Shown: piece by piece, positions 8,179-15,933 of the stretch
Layout: every line of letters starts with the position of its first letter
How positions within the stretch are numbered: the stretch's first letter is position 1
Origin: Deltaproteobacteria bacterium
GTDB taxonomy: Bacteria; Desulfobacterota; DSM-4660; Desulfatiglandales; HGW-15
Direction of reading: 5' to 3'
DNA length: 17,832 bases
NCBI GenBank assembly: GCA_016926135.1
Contig: JAFGPH010000128.1
Span: forward strand, 1 to 17,832
Position numbers and translations under genes: made by a program
Notes under the pieces: generated by a model
What the model saw: only the letters and a program-made list of their open reading frames with translations
What the model was told of the DNA's origin: nothing
The model's database searches: none

Positions 8179-8318
8179 CACTGCGTTCGTTTCGTCCTTT
8201 GCAGAGCCGGAAAGTTCAGGAGCTCAGTCCTTTGCCTGAGCCGGCCTGAGGAGGGTAAAGAAGGCTTTTTGAGGGAAGCGCGGTCCGTCACGATTCCAAA
8301 TAACCGAGGAGGATGAGC

Positions 8319-9581
8319 ATGGCAAGCACAGAGACCCAGAGTATCCTGGTGGTCGGCGGGGGGATGAGTGGCCTTACCGCAGCCATCGAAGCCGCTGAAG
8401 CAGGTTACGACACCTATATTGTGGAAAAGAATCCTTACCTGGGAGGACGGGTATCACAGCTCCACCATTATTTTCCCAAATTGTGCCCGCCCTACTGCGG
8501 CCTGGAGATTAACTTTCGTCGGATCCGCCAGAATTCCAAGGTTCGCTTCTTCACCTTGGCCGAAATCGAAAAAATCAGCGGGGAGGAGGGAAATTTTGAG
8601 GTCACCGTTCGTTTGAATCCCCGGTACGTCAATGAAAAGTGCACCTGCTGCGGGAAATGCGCAGAGGCCTGCTCGATGGAGATCGACAACGCCTTCAACT
8701 ATGGCATGGACAAAATCAAGGCTGCCTATCTGCCGCACGATCTGGCTTTTCCCGTGCGTTATGTGCTGGACCCAGCCCTGGTCAAGAGCGACGAGGCGCA
8801 AAGGGTGAAGGAGGCCTGCCCTTATGGGGCCATCGATCTGGACATGAAGCCCCAGAGCGTTTCTCTCAAGGTCGGGTCGATCGTTTGGGCCACGGGCTGG
8901 AGGCCCTACGATGCGGCCAAGCTGGAGACGTATGGTTTCGGGCAATACCCCGATGTGATCACCAACGTCATGATGGAGAGGCTGGCTTCCTGGACCGGGC
9001 CGACCAAAGGCAAAATCCTCCGTCCCTCCGACGGGCAGCCCCCTGCAAGCGTCGCCTTCATTCAGTGTGCGGGATCTCGAGACGAGAATCATCTCGGTTA
9101 TTGTTCGGGGATCTGCTGCCTGGCGTCCATGAAGCAGGCCACATACGTGAGGGAGCAATACCCCGACGCCCAGATCACCATCTTCTTTATCGATATTCGG
9201 GCCACCGACCGCCTGGAGGACTTCTACACCAAAGTGAAGAAGGACGAAAAGCTGAGATTCTTCAAGGGGAAGGTGGCGAAGATCACGAGTGAGGTCGGCG
9301 GGAAGGGCCTGGTGCTTCGGGTGGAAGACACGGCTCAGCAGGCACTCCAGGAGGTCGTGGCGGATCTGGTGGTGCTGGCCACGGGGATGCAGCCCAACAC
9401 CGCCGTCAATCCCTTGCCGATCGATGTTCCCTATGATGATTACGGCTTTTTGGCCTCTCAGCGCGCTAAGGCCGGGGTTTACGCAGCCGGCACGACCCGG
9501 ACTCCGGTCGGCGTCCAGGAATCGGTGCAGGATGGGACAGCAGCCGCTTTGAAAGCCATTCAATCCGTCGCGAGGAGGTAA
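8319..9581 (+). CDS. qmoA: Quinone-interacting membrane-bound oxidoreductase subunit QmoA
   Basis: QmoA is a soluble flavoprotein subunit of the Qmo complex, related to HdrA of heterodisulfide reductase, and is thought to pass electrons to APS reductase. The 420-residue protein has an FAD fold (ILVVGGGMSGLTAA, residues 9-22), the LCPPYCGLEI segment (55-64) characteristic of the family, a [4Fe-4S] motif C108-C111-C114-C118 (CX2CX2CX3C) and a second short ACPYGAID (166-173). An ATG also exists at 8313 in frame, but GAGGAGG at 8306-8312 touches it; ATG 8319 stands 6 bases away and is the better start. Five bases separate its stop from qmoB, so the two are almost certainly co-translated from one mRNA. 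Confidence 0.95.
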   Translation: MASTETQSILVVGGGMSGLTAAIEAAEAGYDTYIVEKNPYLGGRVSQLHHYFPKLCPPYCGLEINFRRIRQNSKVRFFTLAEIEKISGEEGNFEVTVRLNPRYVNEKCTCCGKCAEACSMEIDNAFNYGMDKIKAAYLPHDLAFPVRYVLDPALVKSDEAQRVKEACPYGAIDLDMKPQSVSLKVGSIVWATGWRPYDAAKLETYGFGQYPDVITNVMMERLASWTGPTKGKILRPSDGQPPASVAFIQCAGSRDENHLGYCSGICCLASMKQATYVREQYPDAQITIFFIDIRATDRLEDFYTKVKKDEKLRFFKGKVAKITSEVGGKGLVLRVEDTAQQALQEVVADLVVLATGMQPNTAVNPLPIDVPYDDYGFLASQRAKAGVYAAGTTRTPVGVQESVQDGTAAALKAIQSVARR

Positions 9582-9586
9582 GCCGA

Positions 9587-11818
9587 ATGGATAAGAAAAT
9601 TGGACTCTATGTGTGCACAGGATGCGGGATCGGAGATGCTCTGAATATAGAACAGCTCACGGAGTTGGCCACTGGAGAGGGGAGCGTTCCCGTCTGCAGG
9701 ACCCATGGGAACCTGTGCGGCGAGGAAGGGGTGCAGTTGATAAATAAGGACAGGAGCGATGAGGGGGTGAACACGATTGTAATCGCCGGCTGCTCCCCCA
9801 GGGTGATGGTGGATGTTTTCAACTTCGAGGACTGCATCGTGGATCGTGTGAACCTGCGCGAACAGGTGGTCTGGTGCCAGAAGCCCGGCGAGGAGGACAC
9901 ACAGATGATGGCGGAGGACTACCTACGCATGGCCCTGGCCAAGGTGAATGCCATGGAGCTGCCGGTGCCCTTCAAACCCGAACAGGAATTTTCGAAAGAC
10001 ATCCTGGTGGTCGGAGGGGGTCTGGCCGGGTTGACCTCGGCGCTGGAGGCCTCGAAGGCGGGGTACTCTGTGGTGCTGGTCGAGAAAGAGGCCGAGCTGG
10101 GGGGCTTTCAGAAGCAGGTAAGGCAAATTGCAACCATGCCCTACAAGGATCTCAAGGACAATCCCTTGGCTGAGTTGATCCAGGAAGTCACGCAGAGCGG
10201 GAAGATCAAAGTGTATGCCGGGGCTACGGTTGAAAAGACCGTTGGGGGTCCCGGCGTTTTCAAGGTGACCATCAAGCAGAACGGATCGACAGCGGAACAC
10301 GACATCGGCGCCATTGTGCTGGCAGCGGGATGGCAGCCGTATGATCCCGCCAAGCTGGACGCGAAACTGGGTTATGGGGCCAGTCCCGATGTGATCACCA
10401 ACGCCATGTTTGAAGATGTCGTGCAAGAGGGCAACGTGGCCCGTCCGAGCGACGGCAAGGCGGTCTCTCAGATTGCTTTCCTTCAGTGCGCGGGCAGCCG
10501 TGATCCCAAGCATCTCCCCTACTGTTCCACGGTTTGCTGCACAACAGCTCTCAAGCAGGCCCTCTTGGTAAAAGCCCGGAACAAGGCTGCCGACGTGTAC
10601 GTCGTATACAAGGAAATGCGCACCCCGGGCCAGGCCGAGGACCTCTACCGAAAGGCCCAGGAGGAAGGCGTTCTCTTCATCCGCTCCCAGGACCCCGAGG
10701 TGAAGGTGGAGGGGGGCAGGATCCGCGTGGAGGCACTGGACGAATTGCTCGGAGAGAAGGTCTTGCTGGAGAATCTGGATATGGTGGTGCTGGCTACGGG
10801 AATGGTGCCGGTAACCGCGCTGGGTCCGGACATCGCCAAGGAAGCGAAACCGGAGCAGGAGCAGGCGAAGAAAGAGGAAGAGGAACTGGCGGTTCCCCCG
10901 GATGTGATCCGGCGTTCGAATATTCTGAACCTGGAGTACAGGCAAGGTCCGGAGATCCCTGCGCTGTATTATGATTTTCCGGATTCCCACTTCATCTGTT
11001 TCCCTTATGAAACGAGACGGACCGGGATCTATGCCGCCGGCTGTGTCCGTCGGCCCATGGGCATCGCGTCGGCCTTGGAGGATGCGGCGGGCGCGACCAT
11101 GAAAGCCATCCAGTGCATCGAGCTGACCTCTCGCGGTGCGGCGGTCCATCCGAGGGCCGGGGATCTATCCTACCCGGAGTTTGCCATGCAGCGGTGTACC
11201 CAGTGCAAGCGGTGCACGGTGGAGTGCCCTTTCGGCGCCATCAACGAGGACGAAAAGGGCAATCCGCTCCCCCAGCCCACCCGGTGCAGAAGGTGCGGGG
11301 TTTGCATGGGGGCCTGCCCGGAGAGAATCATTTCCTTCAAGAACTATTCGGTAGGGATGATCGGAAACATGGTGAAGGCGATCCATGTGCCCGAGGAGGA
11401 TGAGGAGAAACCCAGGATTCTGGTGCTGGCGTGTGAAAACGACGCCTACCCGGCACTGGACATGGCGGGTCTCAACCGGATGCAGTATAATGCCTGGATG
11501 AGGGTCGTGCCTTTGAGATGCCTGGGATCCATGAATCTCGTGTGGATCGCCGACTCCCTTTCCAAGGGGATCGACGGCGTGTTTCTTCTGGGATGCAAGC
11601 ATGGCGATGATTATCAGTGTCATTTCATCCGAGGAAGCGAACTCTCCAGCATCCGATTGAGCAAGGTGTCCGAAACACTCAACCGGCTTGCCCTGGAGTC
11701 GGACCGGGTACGATATGAAAGCATTTCCATCATCGATTACGAGAGACTCCCGGCATTGCTGGACGAGTTTGCCAACAAGCTGGTAGAGATAGGCCCCAAT
11801 CCCTTCAAGGGATGGTAA
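9587..11818 (+). CDS. qmoB: Quinone-interacting membrane-bound oxidoreductase subunit QmoB
   Basis: QmoB is the second HdrA-related flavoprotein of Qmo, extended by an MvhD-like domain. The 743-residue protein starts with a cysteine-bearing HdrA-type region (C10, C13, C37, C44, C69), then an FAD fold (ILVVGGGLAGLTSALEA, from residue 139), then two [4Fe-4S] motifs, C537-C540-C543-C547 and C567-C570-C573-C577. From about residue 600 comes an MvhD/FrhD-like domain with LACENDAYPALDMAG, VPLRCLGSMN and LLGCKHGDDYQCHF, which in methanogens carries a [2Fe-2S] cluster. A charged stretch, EAKPEQEQAKKEEEE, forms a linker or insertion in the flavin domain near residues 420-434. The start is given by GAGGAGG overlapping the end of qmoA. 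Partner of QmoA and QmoC; cytoplasmic side of the membrane. Confidence 0.96.
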   Translation: MDKKIGLYVCTGCGIGDALNIEQLTELATGEGSVPVCRTHGNLCGEEGVQLINKDRSDEGVNTIVIAGCSPRVMVDVFNFEDCIVDRVNLREQVVWCQKPGEEDTQMMAEDYLRMALAKVNAMELPVPFKPEQEFSKDILVVGGGLAGLTSALEASKAGYSVVLVEKEAELGGFQKQVRQIATMPYKDLKDNPLAELIQEVTQSGKIKVYAGATVEKTVGGPGVFKVTIKQNGSTAEHDIGAIVLAAGWQPYDPAKLDAKLGYGASPDVITNAMFEDVVQEGNVARPSDGKAVSQIAFLQCAGSRDPKHLPYCSTVCCTTALKQALLVKARNKAADVYVVYKEMRTPGQAEDLYRKAQEEGVLFIRSQDPEVKVEGGRIRVEALDELLGEKVLLENLDMVVLATGMVPVTALGPDIAKEAKPEQEQAKKEEEELAVPPDVIRRSNILNLEYRQGPEIPALYYDFPDSHFICFPYETRRTGIYAAGCVRRPMGIASALEDAAGATMKAIQCIELTSRGAAVHPRAGDLSYPEFAMQRCTQCKRCTVECPFGAINEDEKGNPLPQPTRCRRCGVCMGACPERIISFKNYSVGMIGNMVKAIHVPEEDEEKPRILVLACENDAYPALDMAGLNRMQYNAWMRVVPLRCLGSMNLVWIADSLSKGIDGVFLLGCKHGDDYQCHFIRGSELSSIRLSKVSETLNRLALESDRVRYESISIIDYERLPALLDEFANKLVEIGPNPFKGW

Positions 11819-11854
11819 GGCTGCCTTGGACTTGATGCGTTCAGGAGGGACGAA

Positions 11855-13018
11855 ATGAGCGTAAAGGTGGATCCAGGTCTCATGAAAGATCTTGAGGCCT
11901 ACGGTTTGAAGGATGCCAATAAGTGCTATCATTGCGGAAACTGCACCGCGGTGTGTCCCCTGTCCACCCCGGAGAATCAATTCCCCAGACGGATCATGAA
12001 ATACATCCAACTGGGGCTCAGCGACAAGGTTCTGAGGAGCCCGGAGCCTTGGCTGTGCTACTACTGCGGGGATTGCTCGGATCGATGTCCCCGCGGGGCG
12101 GATCCGGGTGAGACCATGATGGTGATGCGCCGGTACCTGACTTCCAGGTATGACTGGACCGGTTTCTCCCGGAAGTTTTATACCTCGGAGAGCTTCGAGA
12201 TCATCGCCGTGATCATTCTGGGAATCCTCATCGGACTTGCCTTGGTGATTTTCAGGGCAAGCAATCCGAACATGGAACACGCATTCCTGAACTCGGTGTG
12301 GCCCGCCCCGGCTATCGAAATCGCCGATATGGTGATGGCCGGCATTCTCACCTTCTTCCTGTTGACCAACACGTGGCGGTGTGCCAGGTTCGTCATGGGG
12401 AACTTGCTCTTCAAGATCCCGCCTGTCATCTACATCCGGCAGGCTTGGAATCTGGCAGTTCATTTTCTGACGCAGCGCAAGTTTGGGGAATGTACCGACA
12501 AGATGCAGTGGCTCGTCCATCTCCTGATCATGACCGGGTACAGCACGGCCTTTCTGCTCGTTGCCGTGTTCCTCGCGGGGGGAATTCACGTGATCGGCCT
12601 TTCGTGGGAGCCGCTCATGTTCCAGAGAGATGCCTTTCCGGATTACCCGATATGGCATCCGTGGCGACTGCTGGGATACTATGCCACAGCCGCCCTGCTC
12701 TACGGCGCCACCTATGCCCTCATCGGCCGCATCAAAAAAAGCAAGGCTCCCTACAAGAATTCTCACAGTACGGATTGGATGTTCCTGATTCTTCTGGAAC
12801 TGACCACGCTCACCGGGATCCTGATCCACTTCACCCGTCTTTTGGACTGGCCCATGAGTACGTATGTCCTTTATGTCGTGCACCTGATGGTGGCGGTGCC
12901 CATGCTGGTTCTGGAGGTGCCTTTTGCCAAATGGGCTCATCTGGCGTTTCGTCCGGTAGTGGCCTTCCTGATGCAGGTGAAGGAGGAATATGGAAAACAG
13001 CAGAAAAGTGTGCTCTGA
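11855..13018 (+). CDS. qmoC: Quinone-interacting membrane-bound oxidoreductase subunit QmoC
   Basis: QmoC is a natural fusion of an HdrC-like iron-sulfur domain and an HdrE-like cytochrome b domain; it anchors Qmo in the membrane and oxidises menaquinol. In this 387-residue protein two [4Fe-4S] motifs are seen, C24-C27-C30-C34 (CYHCGNCTAVCP) and C68-C71-C74-C78 (CYYCGDCSDRCP). The C-terminal half has about six hydrophobic segments, near residues 115-133, 155-172, 219-241, 272-291, 308-327 and 335-356. Histidines at or near membrane segments, such as H222, H245, H325 and H343, are candidate haem b ligands. AGGAGGGA at 11843-11850 precedes the ATG. The 36-base gap after qmoB holds no terminator, so qmoABC form one operon. 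Confidence 0.96.
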   Translation: MSVKVDPGLMKDLEAYGLKDANKCYHCGNCTAVCPLSTPENQFPRRIMKYIQLGLSDKVLRSPEPWLCYYCGDCSDRCPRGADPGETMMVMRRYLTSRYDWTGFSRKFYTSESFEIIAVIILGILIGLALVIFRASNPNMEHAFLNSVWPAPAIEIADMVMAGILTFFLLTNTWRCARFVMGNLLFKIPPVIYIRQAWNLAVHFLTQRKFGECTDKMQWLVHLLIMTGYSTAFLLVAVFLAGGIHVIGLSWEPLMFQRDAFPDYPIWHPWRLLGYYATAALLYGATYALIGRIKKSKAPYKNSHSTDWMFLILLELTTLTGILIHFTRLLDWPMSTYVLYVVHLMVAVPMLVLEVPFAKWAHLAFRPVVAFLMQVKEEYGKQQKSVL

Positions 13019-13094
13019 GAAAGGGACCGGACCGGATGGAATCGCTTCCCGGCGGATTGGGAAGATTTTTTTGGTGTAAAGCGAGGTGGGGTAT

Positions 13095-13364
13095 ATGGTT
13101 GCTGAAGAAAGACCTTGTTGCCCACATTGTGGTGTGGAAATGAAGAAGTGGAAAACGCCTGCGGACTCCACTTGGTCGACCGCCTTTCAGTGGGTCTGCT
13201 TCAATGATGAATGCTCTTATTTTGTCCGGGGATGGGACTGGATGATGAAAGATCAGGGCGTCAAGGCCTCTTACAGACACCGCATGGATCCGGAAACGGG
13301 GACCTCTGGCCCCCTGCCGGCCTGGTCCAGCAGCGCCCACAAAGATCAGATCATCGAAGACTGA
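13095..13364 (+). CDS. Small zinc-ribbon-like protein downstream of qmoC (possible QmoD equivalent)
   Basis: This 89-residue protein has two cysteine pairs, C9-X2-C12 (CPHC) and C35-X4-C40 (CFNDEC), spaced as in a zinc ribbon, and an aromatic-rich region around SYFVRGWDWMM. The end has GPLPAWSSSAHKDQI. It looks like a conserved small protein of sulfate reducers, annotated in places as Ogr/Delta-like zinc finger; that match is from memory. It follows qmoC by 76 bases and ends before the operon terminator, the position where Desulfovibrio vulgaris has qmoD, a gene reported to matter for sulfate growth. Whether it is homologous to QmoD I cannot show. ATG 13095 is preceded by GAGG at 13083-13086 at 8 bases; an upstream in-frame GTG (13086) overlaps that site and is rejected. 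Confidence 0.8.
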   Translation: MVAEERPCCPHCGVEMKKWKTPADSTWSTAFQWVCFNDECSYFVRGWDWMMKDQGVKASYRHRMDPETGTSGPLPAWSSSAHKDQIIED

Positions 13365-13369
13365 AGTCG

Positions 13370-13462
13370 GGGGCACGGTGCTGCCGGGACGGGCGCCTTA
13401 GGTGCACGTGCTTTGTCCGCGGGGCATGTGCACAGGTCCCGGATGGAGGACGGCCCCTTTTT
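13370..13462 (+). terminator. Three-tier nested hairpin terminating the qmo unit
   Basis: Three nested pairings occur: GGGGC (13370-13374) with GCCCC (13453-13457); CCGGGAC (13384-13390) with GTCCCGG (13436-13442), 7 of 7; and GTGCACGTGC (13402-13411) with GCATGTGCAC (13424-13433), 10 positions with one G-U. T5 follows at 13458-13462. The structure begins five bases after the small gene's stop. A complex intrinsic terminator is the simplest reading; the outermost pairing is the least certain. Confidence 0.6.
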
Positions 13463-13504
13463 CGACGAGGGCTTTTGCATTCGCGCGGAGAGGCTCTGAT
13501 TATC

Positions 13505-14272
13505 GTGAAGTCTATCGGAAGAAATGACCTATGCCCTTGCGGCAGCGGAAAGAAGTTCAAACGCTGCCACATGGGAAGAGAAGACGATCTACATCCGGCC
13601 GGGCCGGGCGAACTGTCCGTTGAGGAGATGGGTGACAAAATCCTTGAACTGCCGGAAGTCACCTACGGGAACTCCCGAAGCATGGCGGATGCTATTGATT
13701 TCAAGACGTTGACCGGCAAGGATGTGAGGATACGGTTCGTAGGGCTCGAGAGTTACGCGGCTCTGGATCTCTCCGGCAGAAGCCAGGAGAGCCCAGCTGC
13801 CGGAAAAGGGGGTGGGGTTTTCATCAACCCTTTCAAAACGACGAAATCGGATCCTGCCCACCTGTACATAGCCATATCCGAGGACATCGACGATTCCACG
13901 CTGGTGCATCAACTGGCCCATGTGCTGGCTTACTTGGAAGACTCGGGTCGCGCCCCTGGGACTCTGGATGCCCTGAGTTTCGAATTGGGAGTCCCCGTGG
14001 ACCATTTGGAACACCCGGAAGAGTTCGGCCGTTGGTTGGAGCACCTGCGGGACAAGTTCGAAGTCCAACTGGATGCTGACGACACGATAATTCTCTACCT
14101 TTATCAGCAGGGGATGCTGATCAGGGCCGGAGAGATCCAGGAGAGAAACGGCCTGGTCCTGAGAGCAAAGTCCGATCGCATCTTTCGCTTTCTGAGTGAG
14201 CGAGGAGAGGTGATCGATTCTTTCGTGAAGAGCCTGCCCGGCTACATCGGGCCAAGACATCCACAAAACTGA
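13505..14272 (+). CDS. SEC-C motif protein with an HQxxH motif, function unknown
   Basis: The first 22 residues form a SEC-C metal-binding motif, RNDLCPCGSGKKFKRCH, with C10, C12, C21 and H22 as likely zinc ligands; such motifs are found at the end of SecA and in many unrelated proteins. The remaining 230 residues match nothing I recognise. A segment DSTLVHQLAHVLAYLE (about residues 130-145) looks like the helix of an HExxH metallopeptidase with glutamate replaced by glutamine (H135-Q136-L-A-H139). I begin at GTG 13505 so that the SEC-C motif is N-terminal; GGAGAGG lies at 13487-13493, an 11-base spacing. The frame remains open upstream to about 13211, but that part overlaps the preceding gene in another frame and the terminator, so it is not credible. 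Convergent with the next gene, with only 7 bases between stops. Confidence 0.75.
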   Translation: MKSIGRNDLCPCGSGKKFKRCHMGREDDLHPAGPGELSVEEMGDKILELPEVTYGNSRSMADAIDFKTLTGKDVRIRFVGLESYAALDLSGRSQESPAAGKGGGVFINPFKTTKSDPAHLYIAISEDIDDSTLVHQLAHVLAYLEDSGRAPGTLDALSFELGVPVDHLEHPEEFGRWLEHLRDKFEVQLDADDTIILYLYQQGMLIRAGEIQERNGLVLRAKSDRIFRFLSERGEVIDSFVKSLPGYIGPRHPQN

Positions 14273-14279
14273 GATTTTG

Positions 14280-15050
14280 TCAGCCCGGTAATCTCGGTCG
14301 TATTCGGTCGGAGGGTTCTCCAAAGAGGCTCAGTTTCAGCCATTCGATCGAAAAATCCAGCAGGGCAATGTCGTCGCAAGCCAGTTTTTCTCGGATTTCC
14401 ACCTCCACTTCAAATCGTTTTAGAAACGGGCTTTCTTGAATGAACTTCCTGAATCTGTCGAGGTTATACGAGGCCATGAAAAACATCTGTAGTTTCCCGG
14501 GGATCATTTTTGCAGGTCCCAGGCTCTTCTGAAAGGTCACGACCTCGATCCAGCGGTCATTAAAGAGGTTGTATTCGCTCATCCCCTCACCGGCCATCCA
14601 GTCTTCCAACTTCCACAGACGATTCTCCCGGAACCCGAGACAGTGCTCCTCCGTCACCAGAAAGTACTGCGCCGGCCTGCCCTTTCCCCGACCCGGATTT
14701 AGAGAGGCCCTTCCCAGAGGGTAGAGTCGGCAAGAACCCGGCCGATCATCGTAGATCGAGCACCCTTCCGGGGATACGAAAGGGCATTTCTTCAGGGAAT
14801 CCTGGTTCATTCTGAGCTTCACCATGGGAAATCGAGCATTTTCCTGAAAGACCGTGTCCGTGTATTTATCCAGGAAATCATCAGAAGAGATTCCGAGTCT
14901 ATTTTTTATGCGCAGAATATCATAGGGAGTCAGCATCAGGTTGAGAGCCCCGCAACATTTTGTAAAACAGGAGATTCCCCTGTGACAGCTGAACCTGAAG
15001 GATTTTCCCTCAAGGGGTGTGAAAAGGCTTTCAGTCTTCTGACTTTCCAT
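14280..15050 (-). CDS. YkgJ-like cysteine cluster protein (second of two paralogues)
   Basis: This 256-residue protein belongs to the YkgJ/CxxCxxCC-type family, proposed to bind zinc or iron, with no assured function. Its cysteines are C22, C28, C32 and C33 (SCHRGISCFTKCC), then C89 and C97 (CPFVSPEGC), C107 in DDRPGSCRLYPLG, and C137. LTPYDILRIKNRLG follows the first cluster. It shares this whole layout with its upstream neighbour, showing an old duplication. Its ATG (15048-15050) lies inside the end of that gene, overlapping by 20 bases; its own ribosome binding site is weak (AAGAG), so translation is probably coupled. No membrane segment or signal peptide is visible. Confidence 0.82.
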   Translation of the reverse strand: MESQKTESLFTPLEGKSFRFSCHRGISCFTKCCGALNLMLTPYDILRIKNRLGISSDDFLDKYTDTVFQENARFPMVKLRMNQDSLKKCPFVSPEGCSIYDDRPGSCRLYPLGRASLNPGRGKGRPAQYFLVTEEHCLGFRENRLWKLEDWMAGEGMSEYNLFNDRWIEVVTFQKSLGPAKMIPGKLQMFFMASYNLDRFRKFIQESPFLKRFEVEVEIREKLACDDIALLDFSIEWLKLSLFGEPSDRIRPRLPG

Positions 15051-15798
15051 GGTGTTTCTCTTTTACCCAGAACAGCTTCTCTCCAAAAACTCCAAATTTA
15101 ATCCAATCGATAGCAAATTTCAGCAATTCCACATCATCTGTTTGAATCGCCTGAATTCGTTCTGGTTCTTCCACTTCGAAGCGATCCAAAAAGGTAGTGT
15201 TAAAAACAAATTCTCGGAATTTATCCAGATTGTACATAGACATGAAGACCATTTTTGCGATTTGAGGATTTTCGATCTGCGATTCATGGACCTGCAGCGG
15301 GATGGTCACGGTGCTCAAAAACTCGTTCATTTCCTCATAAGGCGCAATCCCCTGCCCCTCAAGCCATCCGTCTATCCTCCATTTCGTTTCCTCCTGGAGA
15401 CCTCTACACCTTTCAGATGATGTGATCAAATGATAGGTTCCGTCTCCTTCGGTGTTCAGGGGGTACATCCTGCAGGGCCAGGGTCGGTCCTCGTATACCG
15501 TGCATCCATGCTCGGTTACGAAGGGACATCGCATATCATCCTCTCGCATCTTGAGAAGGACCATGGGAATCATGCGGCCTGCCTTGGGGATGATAAGCGT
15601 GTATTGGTCCAGGAAATCTCCTGAACGGAGACCAAGTCGATTTTTCAGTCTCAGCAGGTCGTAAGGGGTTAACACAACGGTAATGTCCCGACAACATTGC
15701 GTGAAGCAAGGGACCTCCGGATGGCAGTTGAACTTGAAGAAGTGTTCGGGTGCCATTCTCTGTTTTGGGCATGGGATGCTATTTTTCTGATTTGGCAA
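15031..15798 (-). CDS. YkgJ-like cysteine cluster protein (first of two paralogues)
   Basis: This protein has the same cysteine layout as the gene it overlaps: with a TTG start at 15798 it is 255 residues long and has C25, C31, C35, C36, C91, C99, C109 and C131, plus LTPYDLLRLKNRLG and YEDRPWPCRMYPL. The start is uncertain. TTG 15798 has AAAGGA at a 9-base distance and gives almost the same length and cysteine offset as the paralogue (256 residues). GTG 15867 would add 23 residues but has no ribosome binding site and would run through the promoter region of ndk; ATG 15756 would place the first cysteine only 11 residues in. Function is unknown; binding of a metal or iron-sulfur cluster is the family-based guess. 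Confidence 0.82.
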   Translation of the reverse strand: MPNQKNSIPCPKQRMAPEHFFKFNCHPEVPCFTQCCRDITVVLTPYDLLRLKNRLGLRSGDFLDQYTLIIPKAGRMIPMVLLKMREDDMRCPFVTEHGCTVYEDRPWPCRMYPLNTEGDGTYHLITSSERCRGLQEETKWRIDGWLEGQGIAPYEEMNEFLSTVTIPLQVHESQIENPQIAKMVFMSMYNLDKFREFVFNTTFLDRFEVEEPERIQAIQTDDVELLKFAIDWIKFGVFGEKLFWVKEKHHGKSED

Positions 15799-15851
15799 TT
15801 TCTGTTGTCCTTTCTGTTGGATCGTAAGCTTTATGTGCGAAGACAAATCTC

Positions 15852-15883
15852 TTGACGGGATCTTCACGAGTGTGCTCTATACC
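15852..15883 (+). promoter_or_regulatory. Weak promoter candidate for ndk
   Basis: TTGACG (15852-15857) is followed by CTATAC (15877-15882) or TATACC (15878-15883) at 19-20 bases, longer than ideal. It would start transcription about 45 bases before ndk. Kept only because the position fits. Confidence 0.25.
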
Positions 15884-15933
15884 AGTTGTCTCAAGAAAAA
15901 ATCAACGAAATTGGGCGTGGAGGAATGGACTGT

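Noticed and set aside
6175..8181. Open frame of 668 codons on the - strand opposite the ETF-QO gene
   Set aside because: The + strand encodes a clear full-length family member with ribosome binding site. The antisense protein has no recognisable motif; long antisense frames are common in GC-rich genes.
11165..13171. Open frame of 668 codons on the - strand opposite qmoB and qmoC
   Set aside because: It runs across two certain genes and the gap between them, has no ribosome binding site that I could find, and its translation shows no domain.
13211..13504. N-terminal extension of the SEC-C protein up to 13211
   Set aside because: It overlaps the zinc-ribbon gene in another frame and the terminator hairpin, and its translation is low in family-like character; the SEC-C motif is better placed at the N-terminus from GTG 13505.
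14271..14295. GAGATT/AATCTC inverted repeat across the two convergent stops as a terminator
   Set aside because: The stem is only six weak pairs and has no T-run on either strand.
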